This document shows positions 1 to 10,509 of a stretch of DNA of 64,000 nt, in pieces. The position numbers and the translations under genes are program-made. Location: NCBI RefSeq assembly GCF_014839805.1, contig NC_051123.1, positions 8,910,727 through 8,974,726 of the forward strand. Reading direction: 5' to 3'. Position 1 is the stretch's first letter. Each line of letters starts with the position of its first letter. Origin of the DNA: Manduca sexta (Eukaryota; Arthropoda; Insecta; Lepidoptera; Sphingidae). The notes under the pieces are model-generated. The model was not told where the DNA came from, did not search any database, and worked only from the letters and a program-made list of their open reading frames with translations.

Positions 1-128
1 GCGGCGATAGATTTTTTACAGTTGGCGACGGCTTGCGGATCGCCGCTCCGGTCGGCCGCGGCCTGCTCCGTCATGCGGAGGATCATCAACAGCCCAGTTT
101 CCAGGATGTGTTTGTCAACCACCGGGAG
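1..128 (-). CDS. p53: Probable C-terminal exon of p53 (partial at window edge)
   Basis: On the minus strand a tttcccgcag acceptor opens a phase-0 frame, as needed after exon 6, that reads LPVVDKHILETGLLMILRMT and continues to the window edge with no stop (42 codons). The segment is Leu/Met-rich and can form an amphipathic helix, as expected of an insect p53 C-terminal oligomerisation region. I do not recognise it by sequence, so membership in p53 rests on phase, strand and position. It could be an exon of a different minus-strand gene. Confidence 0.5.
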
Positions 129-3100
129 CTGCGGGAAACGATCGCATTGTACCATCCATTATATCCCCCAGTACCCTGTAACCAGGGTAATTATAATTGG
201 CCATTATGAGGCTTAGGGCCTGTTTCACAAGTTTCAAGTAAATTTTATTTGACACCATTGTAGGGACACACTGTATGTTGCATGTAATTTATATTTTGCT
301 GAACGTACATTTTGTAGCTGCGCGGGAGTGTGTCCGACAGCGGCAGTCAGTCGCAGTGTTGCCAGAAGGTTACATTTCTTACATTTTTCGTTACTTTTGA
401 CCCCCTTGCGTAACATGTAAGTAATTTTTATATTTAAGGCAATATTCGTAACTTTTGAGAACAACGATATTTGTAATACAAAATTTTTATTGTAAACAGT
501 TTACGAACGCATTTCTATTCAACGCATCCAAATTGAATGCACCTAAAACTGGCGGGTCTAAAAAGTATTTGACTCCATATCACACTTAGAGATGGCTCGC
601 CATGACAAAATGAAACGTATCTTGCATATATTTAAACTTCATTTTGCTTGAGTGTGCGCGCGCACATTTCCTACCTTGCGAGTCCCCGCGGTTTCGGAGC
701 TACAGAAATGATTGCTCAAAAACGCGTAAATTAAAAAAAACTAAACAATAATGTAACTTTTGCAGCAAAAATGTAACATTTCAGGAAAAGAAACGTAACT
801 TACGACTCAAGGGCCCTGGCAACACTGGTCAGTCGTTTCTAGTCACCCGCCACGCTAAGCCATACTAGACCGTTGGGTACCGTACACATTCTAAGTACTA
901 AGTAGTAACTAAAGTAACAAATGTAAAAGTGGTGAACAATATAGACTTTATTATTTATTTGGTGAATTTTATTTATGCAACCTTCTGATAGTCAAGTGAA
1001 GGGGTTATAGAGGCAACACACTAATACAGCATTAGTGGTCCAATACCGAATAACCCACAAACTCCACACCATATTAAAGAACTAATGTAGCTGATTCCGG
1101 AATAGACGACCATGTATATTTATTTTAATGACGGTTTATTTAATTTTCTTTTTTATTATTAATATTAACCAGTATTAACGATGTATAAAATTTAAAAACA
1201 AAACAGGTTTTACTATTTAGTAAAAAACTGAGATCAATCAAACATCATTAGGACAATGACAATTATTATCAAATTTTAGGTACATGCCAAAACAGATATT
1301 TTGGCATGTAAGTTGAGTGAATTGGCAAAGATTTTGTTATTTATTCTTTGTTATTATAATTAGTATTTAATAATTTTATGTTTTATTTTGTTCAATGTTT
1401 TTAATATGTTTATGATTGTTTTGTCTTTTGTTTTATACTTAATTGTTTTTTGTTTTTTTTTTTAATTTAAAATTAATTATAGTTACCCCACATTGTCGCA
1501 TTGGAATACTTCTGTAATGACTGTGTGTGAGAAAAATGAAAAATAAATAAAAATAAAAATTCAACAGGTAACATATCTAAGTATATAATATGTAACTTGA
1601 CAAACTTAACTTTATCATTCGATAACTAGACACATCTATTGCACCAGCCGCAAATAATGAGTTTGTAATAGTATTTTTTTTGTGTAGTTAACTATGGTTA
1701 ACAGATATTTTCCTTTACATGGAAGACATTGGTCCTTGCCAAGTTTCATGATTCTAGGAGGAACTACCCTATAGGTTTTGATTCTCGTGTGAAATCTCAA
1801 ATATGCGACATAAAAACTCATATCTTGTGATCACGTTGACTTATAAGTTTGATTTTTTTAACTAAACGAGAGACTGTAGACCCGAGTAATCGATATAAAT
1901 TCAATTTGATGCTTCTACACGTTTCTGAGAAAATGGGTCTGAAAACATATGAACAAAAAGTAATGCTACAAGGATTCCTTTTGGGTAACGGAACTCTAAA
2001 AACATTTCTTGTTCGTATAAAAAATAATATAGAAATGTCTTTTCCTTATGGCGGTCGAATTGTTGACACTATCATTTATAGAGAAAGGAAGATATCAACG
2101 TTTTGAAAAATCATGCATGTATTTTTTTGGGAACCTGTTCTCGGTATATGAACGCACTTTAATTGCAGACCTTAAAGTTATTTTACCGAGCCTCTCTCTA
2201 GTTATGACCATGTTCCGCGACCCTTATTACCTAACAGTAAGCGGTTTACATTTTATCCGAAATTTCACATGTCATACATGGTACCGACGTAAACGCGTCG
2301 AACAAAACTTAAAGGGTGAATTTTTTTTTAATTTAACGCCCCCATTTCTCTGCAAGAATCCGTCCCTGTTCGTAATAAATGTTTTTTTTTCACTCGAGTA
2401 TTTGCACCCACTATATGCAGGTGTATATGCACATACTCACCGCGGGCAGTAGCGGCAGGTGTTCGTGCGCGGGGTGTTGCGGGGCGTGTTGCGGGGTGTG
2501 GTGCGCGGCGTGGTGCGCGGGGTCGCGCGCGGGCTCGCAGCGGCGCTTCTTGGTCGGCGGGCCGGCGGCGGGCGCGTCCTTCTCGTCCTTGCACAGGTCG
2601 CGGTTGGGACATGCGCACACGCGCGCCCCCACCGTCTGCCGGCCGAACACCTTGCCGCTGCGCAACACACGCGCACGTCATACACTTCAATGACGTTTTA
2701 CAAATAGACGCGTCATACACTAACAAAATGGCACATAAAAACGACGCACTATTTGCTATAGTCATGTACCTGTACATATAATTACAAATTGGCTCGAAGA
2801 AGGAATAAAAAGATGCAGGATACATTCGTTAGAAAAAGATATATATACATTGACAGTTAGGTAACAACGTTAGTGCCGCACGTTCATTGGCCGTCGAGTC
2901 GGGCAATTACCTTACTTTCGTCTTGCTAGTATTGAGCTCGGACAACGTCTCTATGTAATAAAAACATCTTAGATACACTTAGATATTTATAACATTTATT
3001 TGAATCTATAAAATGTTAAATATTTTGTCATAAGTATACCGCCAGTTCGGGAAGTAGTTTTCGACAGAAAAGAACGGACGAGAAACTCCATTGTAGCTCT

Positions 3101-6100
3101 TACCCGTTCAAGGTATAAAGTAGGTACAGAGCATGATACAAAAAAAAAATTAACATTTAGTTTTTTTATCTTGTTTAGAGGAGTAATATTATTTACTTGC
3201 AAAAATACATGACTATTACATCCACGTGTTGTGTCCACGAAGGGGTAGAGGCCCAAATTCTCAGAGACTTTTAGCCATTAATTCTCCGACCTATGATTCT
3301 ATACGGAGCGAGCCGCGAGATATAAGGTTCGATCTTCTGGTTGGGTATAATATGAAGTTTTTCTGATCATTGTCAGCATGAAAGCAGGAATTACGCCAAA
3401 TGAATGGCAACAGGCGACCGTCTAATACATGGGACGTAACATAGCAGAATGTGGGACCAAATTTGGCAATCTCTGAAAAGGCGCAATGTTAGGCACAGTC
3501 ATCCACAAAAATATAAATTTAAAACTTTAAACGTCAATACACGTTTAAGTCAATCCTTTTTTATTTATTAATAATGCGAAAAAAAGGTGATAATTCACAA
3601 AGGTACAGGCGATTTGAAGTTTTGAATTGGCTCAGCTACTTATACTGATGACTGTACACACGGCACGTACCTCTTATCTTCAAGAGTGAAGATGATCTCG
3701 ATGGAGCGGCGGTTGATGCCGGTGGAGCAAGAGTTCTTGCAGACGAACTGGTACGCGTGCAGACACGGCTCGTCCGAGGTCTTGTTGAACTCCACCAGCA
3801 CCGACAGCCAGGAGTCGGGCCGCTCGGGCACGCCGCAGTAGTGCACGCCGTCCGTGCCCGAGCGGGCCGACAGCAGCACGTTCTTCGCTTCCAGGTCAGG
3901 TTTGCCTGAAATCTTGCTAGCATCAACCGATCCACTATAAAGTGCCAAGCGTCAGTGGATGCAGGCCGCTTTTGACAGGACAGGAATCTTTGGGAGAGGC
4001 CTACGTTCAGCAGTGACTTGTGGCTGATGATGATGATGAAAGCGTCAGTGAGAATATATACCTTCGTACGACGCACTTTAACAACTAAATCTCGCAGTGA
4101 ACGTGTTAGCTGAAAACTGTGTATTTAGAAAGTACCAAGAAAACACGACACGACTCCGTGTTGCTTGAGAGACTAACATATGGCAACGCATTGGTCTCTC
4201 GATCAATCACAAACATCAAACTTGAATGATATTGACTTATGAGTAGCGTGTTTTAGGTCGCTCTAAGGTGGCTGGTTCTTTTTAAATACAGATTTTATCA
4301 GGCATAGTTGTGTCGACTCTCGCGGGGTAATCAACGCTCGGCAGTCGACATTCTATTGGACCCAACTTCACTTACCTTTATCGGGTGAGGTGGGTTACGA
4401 TTGATATAATAAAAAAAAAATACAATTTCGTGTCAATGTAATACACCGTCTGCCGTCCGTCTTTACATAAAATATATATTTTCTTTATATTGACTCACCG
4501 GCAGACTTCGCCGTGTGGTAATGTTGCACACACACCTCGACCCTCTTCTGAGCCTGCGCCATGTCGGAGAACACCACGACCGAGCGCACATACATCGGCC
4601 CGCTGTGCGTGAACATCTTCTGGTTCCAATTGAACTCGATGCAGAAACAAGTCTCAATGTCCACGTAGATACGGTTCAATTTGTGGGAATACTGCCAACA
4701 AACATGTTTTGTGAACACAAATAAAGGTCCAGCTAGATCGTACAGTCTGAAATGTACATTATGGATTGGAGAATATTTATATTTGCCAGAAGATAGGTCT
4801 CAATGCTTTTCAATGTCACGTAGATTTTCATAGCGATATGTGGGTGTTCAAATGTAAAAAGTTCTCGTTATCGTCCGTCCTCAATCTTCAAGGTACTTCA
4901 CTTGCAATGCGGAACTGTCACACCTAGGTATGGATATTCGCTATGATCTGAATCCAAGGAACCACAACGAGGGCGTAATATGTGCCATACCCTGATCTGA
5001 GCAGCGTGCGGAGGTATTTCACGCCAGGCCGGCTTAACCATTTATATAAAGCACAAGCGCAATTGGGTGTGGAATACTGTCCGCACGTCTGGGAAAGTTC
5101 CATCAAATACCTACCAGCTCGATGCCTTGGACAGATTCTAGCGACGGGCTATCCGCATTGTAAACAATACAAAGGTAACAAAAAGTTTGGAGCCACTAAA
5201 GCAGCAACGAGACATTGCTCACTCCGCGTGTTCTACCATCTATATCACGGTGAGTGCTCTGAAGAATTGTTAAACCTTGTCTCATCCCTTTCTTTTCTTA
5301 CAGACACACGTGTGCTGGTTGACGAAACCACAGCTTCGTGAACTCTTCCATCTCGTCTTGAACCCAGAGGTAACTTACATTTTACCGTACCATTCAGTTG
5401 TCAAACAGTTTGCCAGCCAGCATACACGTTCCTTCTTACCTACAACTTAGGGTCCTCAAAGCGGAATATAAAGAAGCAGATAAGCAGGCCAGCATAACTC
5501 TTGCCGGTCGACATGTTTTGGGCATGGCAGAGAGGCCACTACGCTGTGACTTTAGTAAAAAAAACCCTGTATACATAATTAACAATACTTACAAGGTATT
5601 TCTTCCGCTTGACGTCGGAACTGTTGATTTGCACCACGAACTGCGACTCATTATTCAACGGGTATCGGTCCGGGGGGCCGATCGGCGATACCTGCATGAC
5701 AAACCTCACTTGATTATAATCACTGTACTAAGCATGACGACTGTTAAGAAAGGTTTATGCTAATACTAGCTGTGCCCGCAACTTCGCTGGCGTAAAATTC
5801 AGTGTCACATTTTTTTTCAATCACAATACAACCACGCGACCTCTTCAACAGTAATCGTTATATTTCAGTCAATTTACATAAAACCGTAAAGTACTATTAA
5901 CCTAAACCTTCCTCAAAAATTGCTCTATCTTTTAGTAAAAACCGAATAAAAATCCATTCAGAAGATTTTGAGAAAATCGATCACATACAGACAGTTTTTG
6001 GGGACTTTGCTTTATTATATGTATAGATAGACTTGCAGCAGCTGACTTGTGGAAAACATTTTTATTGTGTAAACAACCACGGCAAGGTGTCTACAGCAAA

Positions 6101-7261
6101 TTTAGAAGTATGCAGGACTTACATGTCCCATGTGTTTAGACTTATTTAAATATTGCCGCTATTGTAATCATATCTGGATATTCTAGCGACACAAATTGCT
6201 GCAACACCTTGCTAGTCTAAACTTAAACTTCCATACATTGATTATTGCACTTTATGACCCGCGTGACGCGCGCTATTGTACGTTGCACAACATGTTGCAT
6301 GTTACACTTACCGGAAACGACGTCTGGCGACTCAGCGTATCCGTCAAACTTTCGATGATGCACGGGTCATTGTAAAATAAATCGTTCAAGACTTCCGGGT
6401 TACTGTAAAATTATCATTATTACATATCGGTAAAGAACAGAGATAATCCAGTGAGATTGATTATGGGTTCAAACCAAGCACATACCTCGGCCTTCCACCA
6501 GCATTCCATTATTATTATAAGGTCGGCACCGCACACGTTTCGACGCATGTAGATCAAGATCACCAAAACTATAGGTTGCGAGCAAATATTCTGTGGGCAC
6601 TGACAACTAGTACGATACATCGACCGACCACTGCCAAGAACATGTCGGCATGGAGGATGTTAAAGTAACTAAAATTGAAGTTGATACTAAAGCTCCGATA
6701 ATAAACGTAGGAAAGAAATACGTCCTACTCATTGCAATTTGCATCAGCAATTAATATCTTATTTCAACAGTCCGTCATACATGAAGTTATACACCTTTTT
6801 TCTTCTTGAGAGCCAAGACTTAAGTCTTGGTTTGCCAAGTTATTGTCAAGTAAACGGAGGTCCAGTCAATTTTGGGAACCACTGTTCTATAAAGTTTTGG
6901 TTTAGTTTCTACGTCTAGACGCCTCCTTGAAAGCTGATCAAATAGAAAAATGTCACTTCACACAGCTGTCTTAAAAAAGGTAACAACGGGGCGAATCGCC
7001 CACCTTTCTCTAGCGGTTAGAGAAGGTAGATATAAATCCGAGGAAATTCTTAAGTTACATCTTACAGGAAACTCTATAAATAATAAAAAAAAATATAATC
7101 AGTAATGGAAAATAATAATAAAAGGCCGAGATGGGCGTGGTTCAACCCTGCAACCAAGTACGTGGAAGACTCAAAAACACTCACTAAGACGGGTCCACTA
7201 CTAAGAGATCCGAGTCTAATTCCTGGTCAACGCTATCAGGGCTGTTCTCTAGTTTAAACAT
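1..7261 (-). CDS. p53: p53-family transcription factor (spliced, 3' end runs off window)
   Basis: Sequence-specific nuclear transcription factor of the p53/p63/p73 family, which responds to DNA damage and controls apoptosis. Coding exons on the minus strand are 7261-7185, 6402-6312, 5691-5593, 4691-4499, 3905-3671 and 2657-2441, giving 304 residues; a probable continuation lies at 128 to the window edge. Every junction has GT-AG borders and matching phase. Residues about 1-56 are acidic and resemble a transactivation region. Residues about 89-260 form the DNA-binding domain. Zinc ligands are visible as CVQH (like human C176/H179) and CKNSC (like C238/C242). The DNA-contact motifs NRRS and RVCACPNRD match human R248 and R273/C277/R280. 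A basic PPTKKRRC follows as nuclear localisation signal. Length fits insect p53 proteins. Family assignment is very secure; the exact C-terminus is not. Confidence 0.93.
346..835. mobile_element. hAT-type MITE with 8-bp target duplication
   Basis: Ends are CAGTGTTGCCAG at 354 and CTGGCAACACTG ending at 827, an inverted terminal repeat. The 8-bp sequence GTCAGTCG flanks it on both sides (346-353 and 828-835), the length typical of hAT transposase. The 474-bp interior is AT-rich with no open frame. It lies in the last p53 intron if the 1-128 exon belongs to p53. Confidence 0.88.
836..2440. other. AT-rich non-coding stretch, probable p53 intron
   Basis: No credible exon in either strand. The short open frames at 1849-2452 lack splice context and family resemblance. 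A small hairpin (11-bp stem, 1282-1309, ACATGCCAAAA/TTTTGGCATGT) is the only structure noted. Confidence 0.6.
2441..2657 (-). CDS. p53: p53 coding exon 6 (C-terminal DNA-binding helix, NLS, His/Pro tail)
   Basis: 217-nt exon. SGKVFGRQTVGARVCACPNR is the family's last beta strand and the start of the DNA-contacting helix, with residues equivalent to human R273, C277 and R280. PPTKKRRCEP is a classical basic nuclear localisation signal. It is followed by a repetitive, GC-rich His/Pro/Ala tail (HHAAHHTPQHAPQHP). The exon ends in phase 0 at GCG|GTGAGT, so the protein continues in another exon. Confidence 0.92.
2658..3493. other. p53 intron 5, 3' part
   Basis: Intron sequence between exon 5 and exon 6. 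Apart from the transposon at 3494-3656 nothing stands out. Confidence 0.65.
3494..3656. mobile_element. Tc1/mariner-like MITE, copy beside p53 exon 5
   Basis: Ends are ACAGTCATC near 3495 and the inverse GATGACTGTA ending at 3656. The right half (cgatttgaagttttgaa, then cagctact) matches the fuller copy at 37560-37755. TA-bounded ends starting CAGT are typical of Tc1/mariner. The right end is only about 8 bp from the p53 exon 5 splice donor. Confidence 0.7.
3671..3905 (-). CDS. p53: p53 coding exon 5 (DNA-binding domain core)
   Basis: 235-nt exon with the most diagnostic p53 signature: FVCKNSCSTGINRRSIEI followed by IFTLED, matching the vertebrate [23 protein letters not shown] region. It contains the second zinc ligand pair (two Cys) and the arginines equivalent to human R248/R249. 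Acceptor is atttcag, donor GTACGT, both in phase with neighbours. A small transposon (3494-3656) ends just inside the following intron. Confidence 0.95.
4268..4412 (+). repeat. Interspersed repeat family C, partial copy
   Basis: Contains GTCGACATTCTATTGGACCC followed by CTTCACTTACC, shared with copies at 18870, 47690 and, inverted, 17292 and 58589. It lies in p53 intron 4. Class not determined; a short non-autonomous element is likely. Confidence 0.65.
4499..4691 (-). CDS. p53: p53 coding exon 4 (DNA-binding domain, first zinc ligands)
   Basis: 193-nt exon. YSHKLNRIYVDIETCFCIEF aligns by eye with the YSPALNKMF...KTCPVQL stretch of vertebrate p53. RSVVVFSDMAQAQKRVEVC parallels the AMAIYKQ...VVRRC segment. 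The EVCVQHYH motif supplies Cys and His zinc ligands at the positions of human C176 and H179. Ends in phase 1 at a GTGAGT donor. Confidence 0.92.
4692..5592. other. p53 intron 3
   Basis: Intron between exons 3 and 4. A 119-codon open frame on the plus strand (4982-5341) has no recognisable domain or splice context and is treated as chance. Confidence 0.6.
5593..5691 (-). CDS. p53: p53 coding exon 3 (linker into DNA-binding domain)
   Basis: 99-nt, phase-0 exon encoding 33 residues that begin VSPIGPPDRYPLNN and end SSDVKRKKYL, just before the YSHKLNR of exon 4. The Gly/Pro start and the following beta-like stretch (ESQFVVQI) fit the N-terminal edge of the p53 core domain. Donor is GTAAGT; the acceptor is tgtcatgcag. 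Confidence 0.8.
5764..6030 (+). repeat. Retroelement-like repeat fragment (family F)
   Basis: Starts TACTAGCTGTGCCCGCAACT then TTCGCTGGCGT, a common opening of lepidopteran non-autonomous elements also seen at 61605 and 54530. It ends near a tatgtatagatag tract. Lies in p53 intron 2. Possibly an RTE-like 3' end. Confidence 0.55.
6312..6402 (-). CDS. p53: p53 coding exon 2 (transactivation region)
   Basis: 91-nt exon between acceptor tttacag and donor GTAAGT, encoding about residues 26-56. It contains VLNDLFYNDP, an acidic-hydrophobic pattern like the amphipathic helices that p53 transactivation domains use to bind co-activators and MDM2-type proteins. That role is inferred from composition. 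The phases agree with exons 1 and 3. Confidence 0.78.
6403..7184. other. p53 intron 1
   Basis: Intron between coding exons 1 and 2. I see no repeat copy or extra exon of note. Confidence 0.6.
7185..7261 (-). CDS. p53: p53 coding exon 1 (start codon, acidic N-terminus)
   Basis: Begins MFKLENSPDSVDQELDSDLL and runs 25 codons plus two bases to a good donor (GTGAGT). The start is chosen because it is the first ATG in the frame, lies after a cgagcagcc context, and the exon phase (two bases) joins exon 2 exactly, making a tyrosine codon across the junction. The segment is rich in Asp/Glu with Leu/Val, as in transactivation regions. Non-coding 5' exons cannot be excluded. Confidence 0.75.
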
Positions 7262-7710
7262 GGCTGCTCGCTGAACACTGGAAAGGAAGCAATGATTAAT
7301 GTTTGTTGATGAAGTAGTATCACATACTCTTGATCATTGACGTATATTCTGTAGACACGAACATCCATATAAACTATTTGTTCAAAATCTGAACTAAAAT
7401 GGTAACCAAAACTTCACTGTTATAACCTATTTATTCATTTGAACAACAAATAATTTTACTTATTCGATTAAATTTTTTATTCTAATCCAGGTTTACACTT
7501 AGACTCGCGTTTTTATATTAGGAGCGCCACTCCGTACACAGCCACAAGCATCAATATTGACACCATACTAATATGAAATATCAGTTTGAATGGATGAAAG
7601 TTCAATTCAGTCGAACACAGTGAATGTTCGGAACGCCAAATCTAGTACGTAATACATATATATCGATGCTCTCGATGCAGTTATATGCTCTTACTACAGT
7701 ACTTTTTTAA

Positions 7711-8031
7711 TCACTGTTGTGGTTCCTCCGCCTCTGAAGCCAGTTTTTTCATCGCTTCCCAAATGTCATATGGGGCATTCCAATGGGGCACTCCACGTGA
7801 AGCGGGCACGGAAAAAACTCGATGTCTCAGATTTTCGTAATATTTGATTATGTTATACCTGTATATGTCCTCGATCCAGATACAAAATATTTTTAAAGTA
7901 TAAAGTCTGGTTAGCGAGTTAAAGGACTTTGAAGTTTTGACTGGCCGGCTGGTATACCCCACGTCGAATCCAATTATCAGGTTTTTAAATGTTACAATAA
8001 AATAAATAAAGCTATGAAATAAATACTTCAT
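7711..8031 (-). other. Unrecognised 106-codon open reading frame
   Basis: Open frame upstream of p53 on the same strand, ending in a normal stop. The C-terminal half (HRVFSVPASRGVPHWNAPYD) looks more protein-like than typical AT-rich chance frames, but I recognise no family and see no splice partner. It may be a terminal exon, an old transposon remnant or chance. Confidence 0.2.
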
Positions 8032-8461
8032 TTAATGAGCTTTTTTATTGTATTTTTGGAAATTGAAAAATGATTTTTTTCTTTGAAAAAAATATGTTTG
8101 AAAGTTTCAAACTTGAATTTCACAAAGTTGGCATATTTATATATTTTTTATTTTTTTTTTTCTAAAAATAGCTACTATTGTATAGATAATCCCTGCGAAG
8201 TTTCATAATGAGCTGAGAAGTCGTTTAGGAGCTAGATTACAGTGCCGAAGCGCGGCGGTCGCCAGAAAGAGCGAAGTAGTAAAAACTTTCAATTAAACTA
8301 AATACTTTATATCACAGTATTTTATCATGTTTTGCATTGCTTTAAGGATTCAATTACATCTGATTATAATATAAAAAATATATATTTATATTACTGACGG
8401 TGCACAACAACATTTGAAACTTGGCAAAGATTATCTATATACCTACAATATTGGCTATTTT

Positions 8462-8519
8462 AGTAGAAAAAAGTTATTATATAAATATTGACATATTTAT
8501 ATAATAACTTTTTTCTACT
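8462..8519. repeat. Perfect 27-bp inverted repeat, 4-nt loop
   Basis: Left arm 8462-8488 begins AGTAGAAAAAAGTTATTATA; right arm 8493-8519 is its exact reverse complement; the loop is TGAC. No mismatches over 27 bp. Confidence 0.95.
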
Positions 8520-8683
8520 GTGTCTGTGGTTAGGATATCCTACTTTTCCTCATTCGTATTTAAATGACGTGACATAGCGCGACACTTATTTATGTTACTA
8601 ATTACTATCAAGCGTGAAATAGAAAATAAAATGCATACATAGACAGCCTTTTTTTCCAGTGTTTTCTTTATATATTATCATAT

Positions 8684-9000
8684 AATATCAGCCCTGTATT
8701 ATATACTGTCCCACTGTTGGGCACGGGCCTTCTCTACTACTGAGAGGAATTATGCCTTACTCCACCACGCTGGCCTAGTTCAGATTGGTAGACTTCACAC
8801 ACCCTCAAAATTCCTATAGAGAACTTCTCAGGTATGCAGGTTTTCTCAAGATGTTTTCTTTCACCGTTAGAGCAAGCGATCATTCACAAAGAATACACAC
8901 ACATTTTTTTAGAAAAGTCAGAGGTGTGTGCCCTTGTTATTTGAACCTGCGGACATTCGTCTCGGCAGTCCCTTCCACAACCAACTAGGCTATCGCTGCT
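8684..9000 (-). mobile_element. tRNA-derived SINE, family A, copy 1
   Basis: Complete copy with its head at the right end (ctatcgctgc, the inverse of GCGGCGATAG) and tail at the left (aatatcagccctg). Shares its full length with copies at 11566, 20180, 38622 and 58696. Confidence 0.9.
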
Positions 9001-9387
9001 TTTTTCATGTTTTGTTTAGGTGTATAAATTTCACCGCGTAGAAAAGAGATAAGGAGATAAGTAATTATTTATATGAATTAGTTACATATTTGTTTAAATG
9101 TATTTTTTTCCCCAATAAAATATTTAAGACCCTCCCCCGAGCAAATTACCTTGAGCATTCATACCATACTTTTTCGGCGCCCGAGGTACGGCGGGAATAT
9201 GAAATGATTTGCGAATATATAAAAAAAAAGTTTAAGTTTTATTGAAAATTTCAAAGTACTAATATATTCCGTATTTAATTCTCTTCAATAGCGTTGGGTG
9301 CAAATTAAATTATAATAACGTCATATAATCAAAACTAGAAAAACGAAGAAGAAACGTTAATAAATAATAACTTCAATTGGGGACATT

Positions 9388-9627
9388 TTACTTGGCAGGC
9401 GTCCCGTTGTCTCGATCAATAGCCCAGCAACCAGTCCAGCTAAATCCCATCCATAGACCCAGTACAATTCCCATCTTTTCTGCAATAGTCCCTGCCCCTT
9501 GCAAGCGTTTTCCTTGGCTGTTTTTTCTCCATAAGTACAGACAAAGAGAGTACTTGCAAGGTGTATAAACCCCAACTAGAGTAATGTAATTTAAAGGGGC
9601 CTCAACGTGTTGGATCCATGTCTCCAC
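9388..9627 (-). other. Unrecognised 79-codon open reading frame
   Basis: Frame beginning METWIQHVEAPLNYITLVGV in a locally less AT-rich segment (about 9380-9660). No domain recognised and no clear splice sites. May be a transposon or pseudogene fragment. Confidence 0.2.
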
Positions 9628-10059
9628 GCAAGCCTTCCAAAAGGACCGCCTTTATGCCGTGATTTACCGCACTTCAATAATGCATTTTTTTGTATTGTGT
9701 TGAATTAAATAGTATTAAAAAATTAAGTAGTTTATAGGTAGTACAATTTAGTTTCAGGTTCAATTTCGTTAGGATTTAAATAAAGTCTACAGGAAATTTC
9801 CATTCCATATTAGTATTCTGTTTGTGCACTTAGAGATAAATTAATTATAGGTTTCGCGGCCCCATTGAGAATGTTTTTCCCGGATATGAGTCCTGTTTTA
9901 TAATTTGCCGAGATTAAAATAGCATATATCACTCAGGAATAATGTAGTTTCCTATCAGGGTTAAAAAAATCGGTTCAGTATATCTTGAGATTAGGGCATT
10001 CTAACAAACAAATTCTTTAGCTTTATATATTATTGCAGATAGTATAATACATACAAACA

Positions 10060-10160
10060 CGCATACGGCTTTTAATTCCCAAAGGGGTAGGTAGAGAGAC
10101 AACTAGAGCACCCACTTTTTAGACTAGTACTTATATCCAAAGTTTTCGTTTATCCATATT
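10060..10160 (-). repeat. SINE family B fragment (3' part)
   Basis: cccaaaggggtaggtagaga and then gagcacccactttt are the inverse of the 3' part of the element at 11935-12240 (gtgggtgccc ... cccctttgggga). Confidence 0.5.
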
Positions 10161-10509
10161 CATATTTCCTGTTTGTCCCTACACCATGAAGCTGATAACT
10201 GAATTGTAAGTTTGATATATAATTTATCAATTAGAAAAACAAATGAGCCACGCCACACAGTCACAAACAATGAGTATATACATGTATATCAAGAGAAAAT
10301 ATTACGTGTATCACTATAAAATATTAACAACGTTAAATAAGCTTTATTTGTGCAAAATGATTAAGGTGACGCAACTGCAATTCATTATAATAGGTACTCA
10401 TTGTGTTTTTATTTTAGAAGTCTTACATGCTAAAACCACCAAATTCTTTTTACAATTTGGTATTAATCCAGCGTATTCCTGTAGACATATGTGCCTACAA
10501 GGAATGATA

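Noticed and set aside
22..216. 64-codon plus-strand frame at the window start
   Set aside because: Overlaps the better minus-strand candidate exon; the sequence is not domain-like, although ttttttacag before it could mimic an acceptor.
1282..1309. Short hairpin ACATGCCAAAA / TTTTGGCATGT
   Set aside because: An 11-bp stem is expected occasionally by chance in 64 kb of AT-rich DNA; no sign of a microRNA-length precursor.
1849..2452. Two overlapping plus-strand frames of 85 and 134 codons
   Set aside because: AT-rich, no known domain, different frames, no splice signals, and they run into p53 exon 6 on the other strand.
2328..2825. Long Arg/Pro/Ala-rich frames on both strands over p53 exon 6
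   Set aside because: GC-rich shadows of the p53 coding frame; only the frame with CACPNRD and KKRR matches the family and has splice sites in phase.
3636..4076. 146-codon minus-strand frame over p53 exon 5
   Set aside because: It is the +1 shadow of the p53 exon and runs into intron and MITE sequence.
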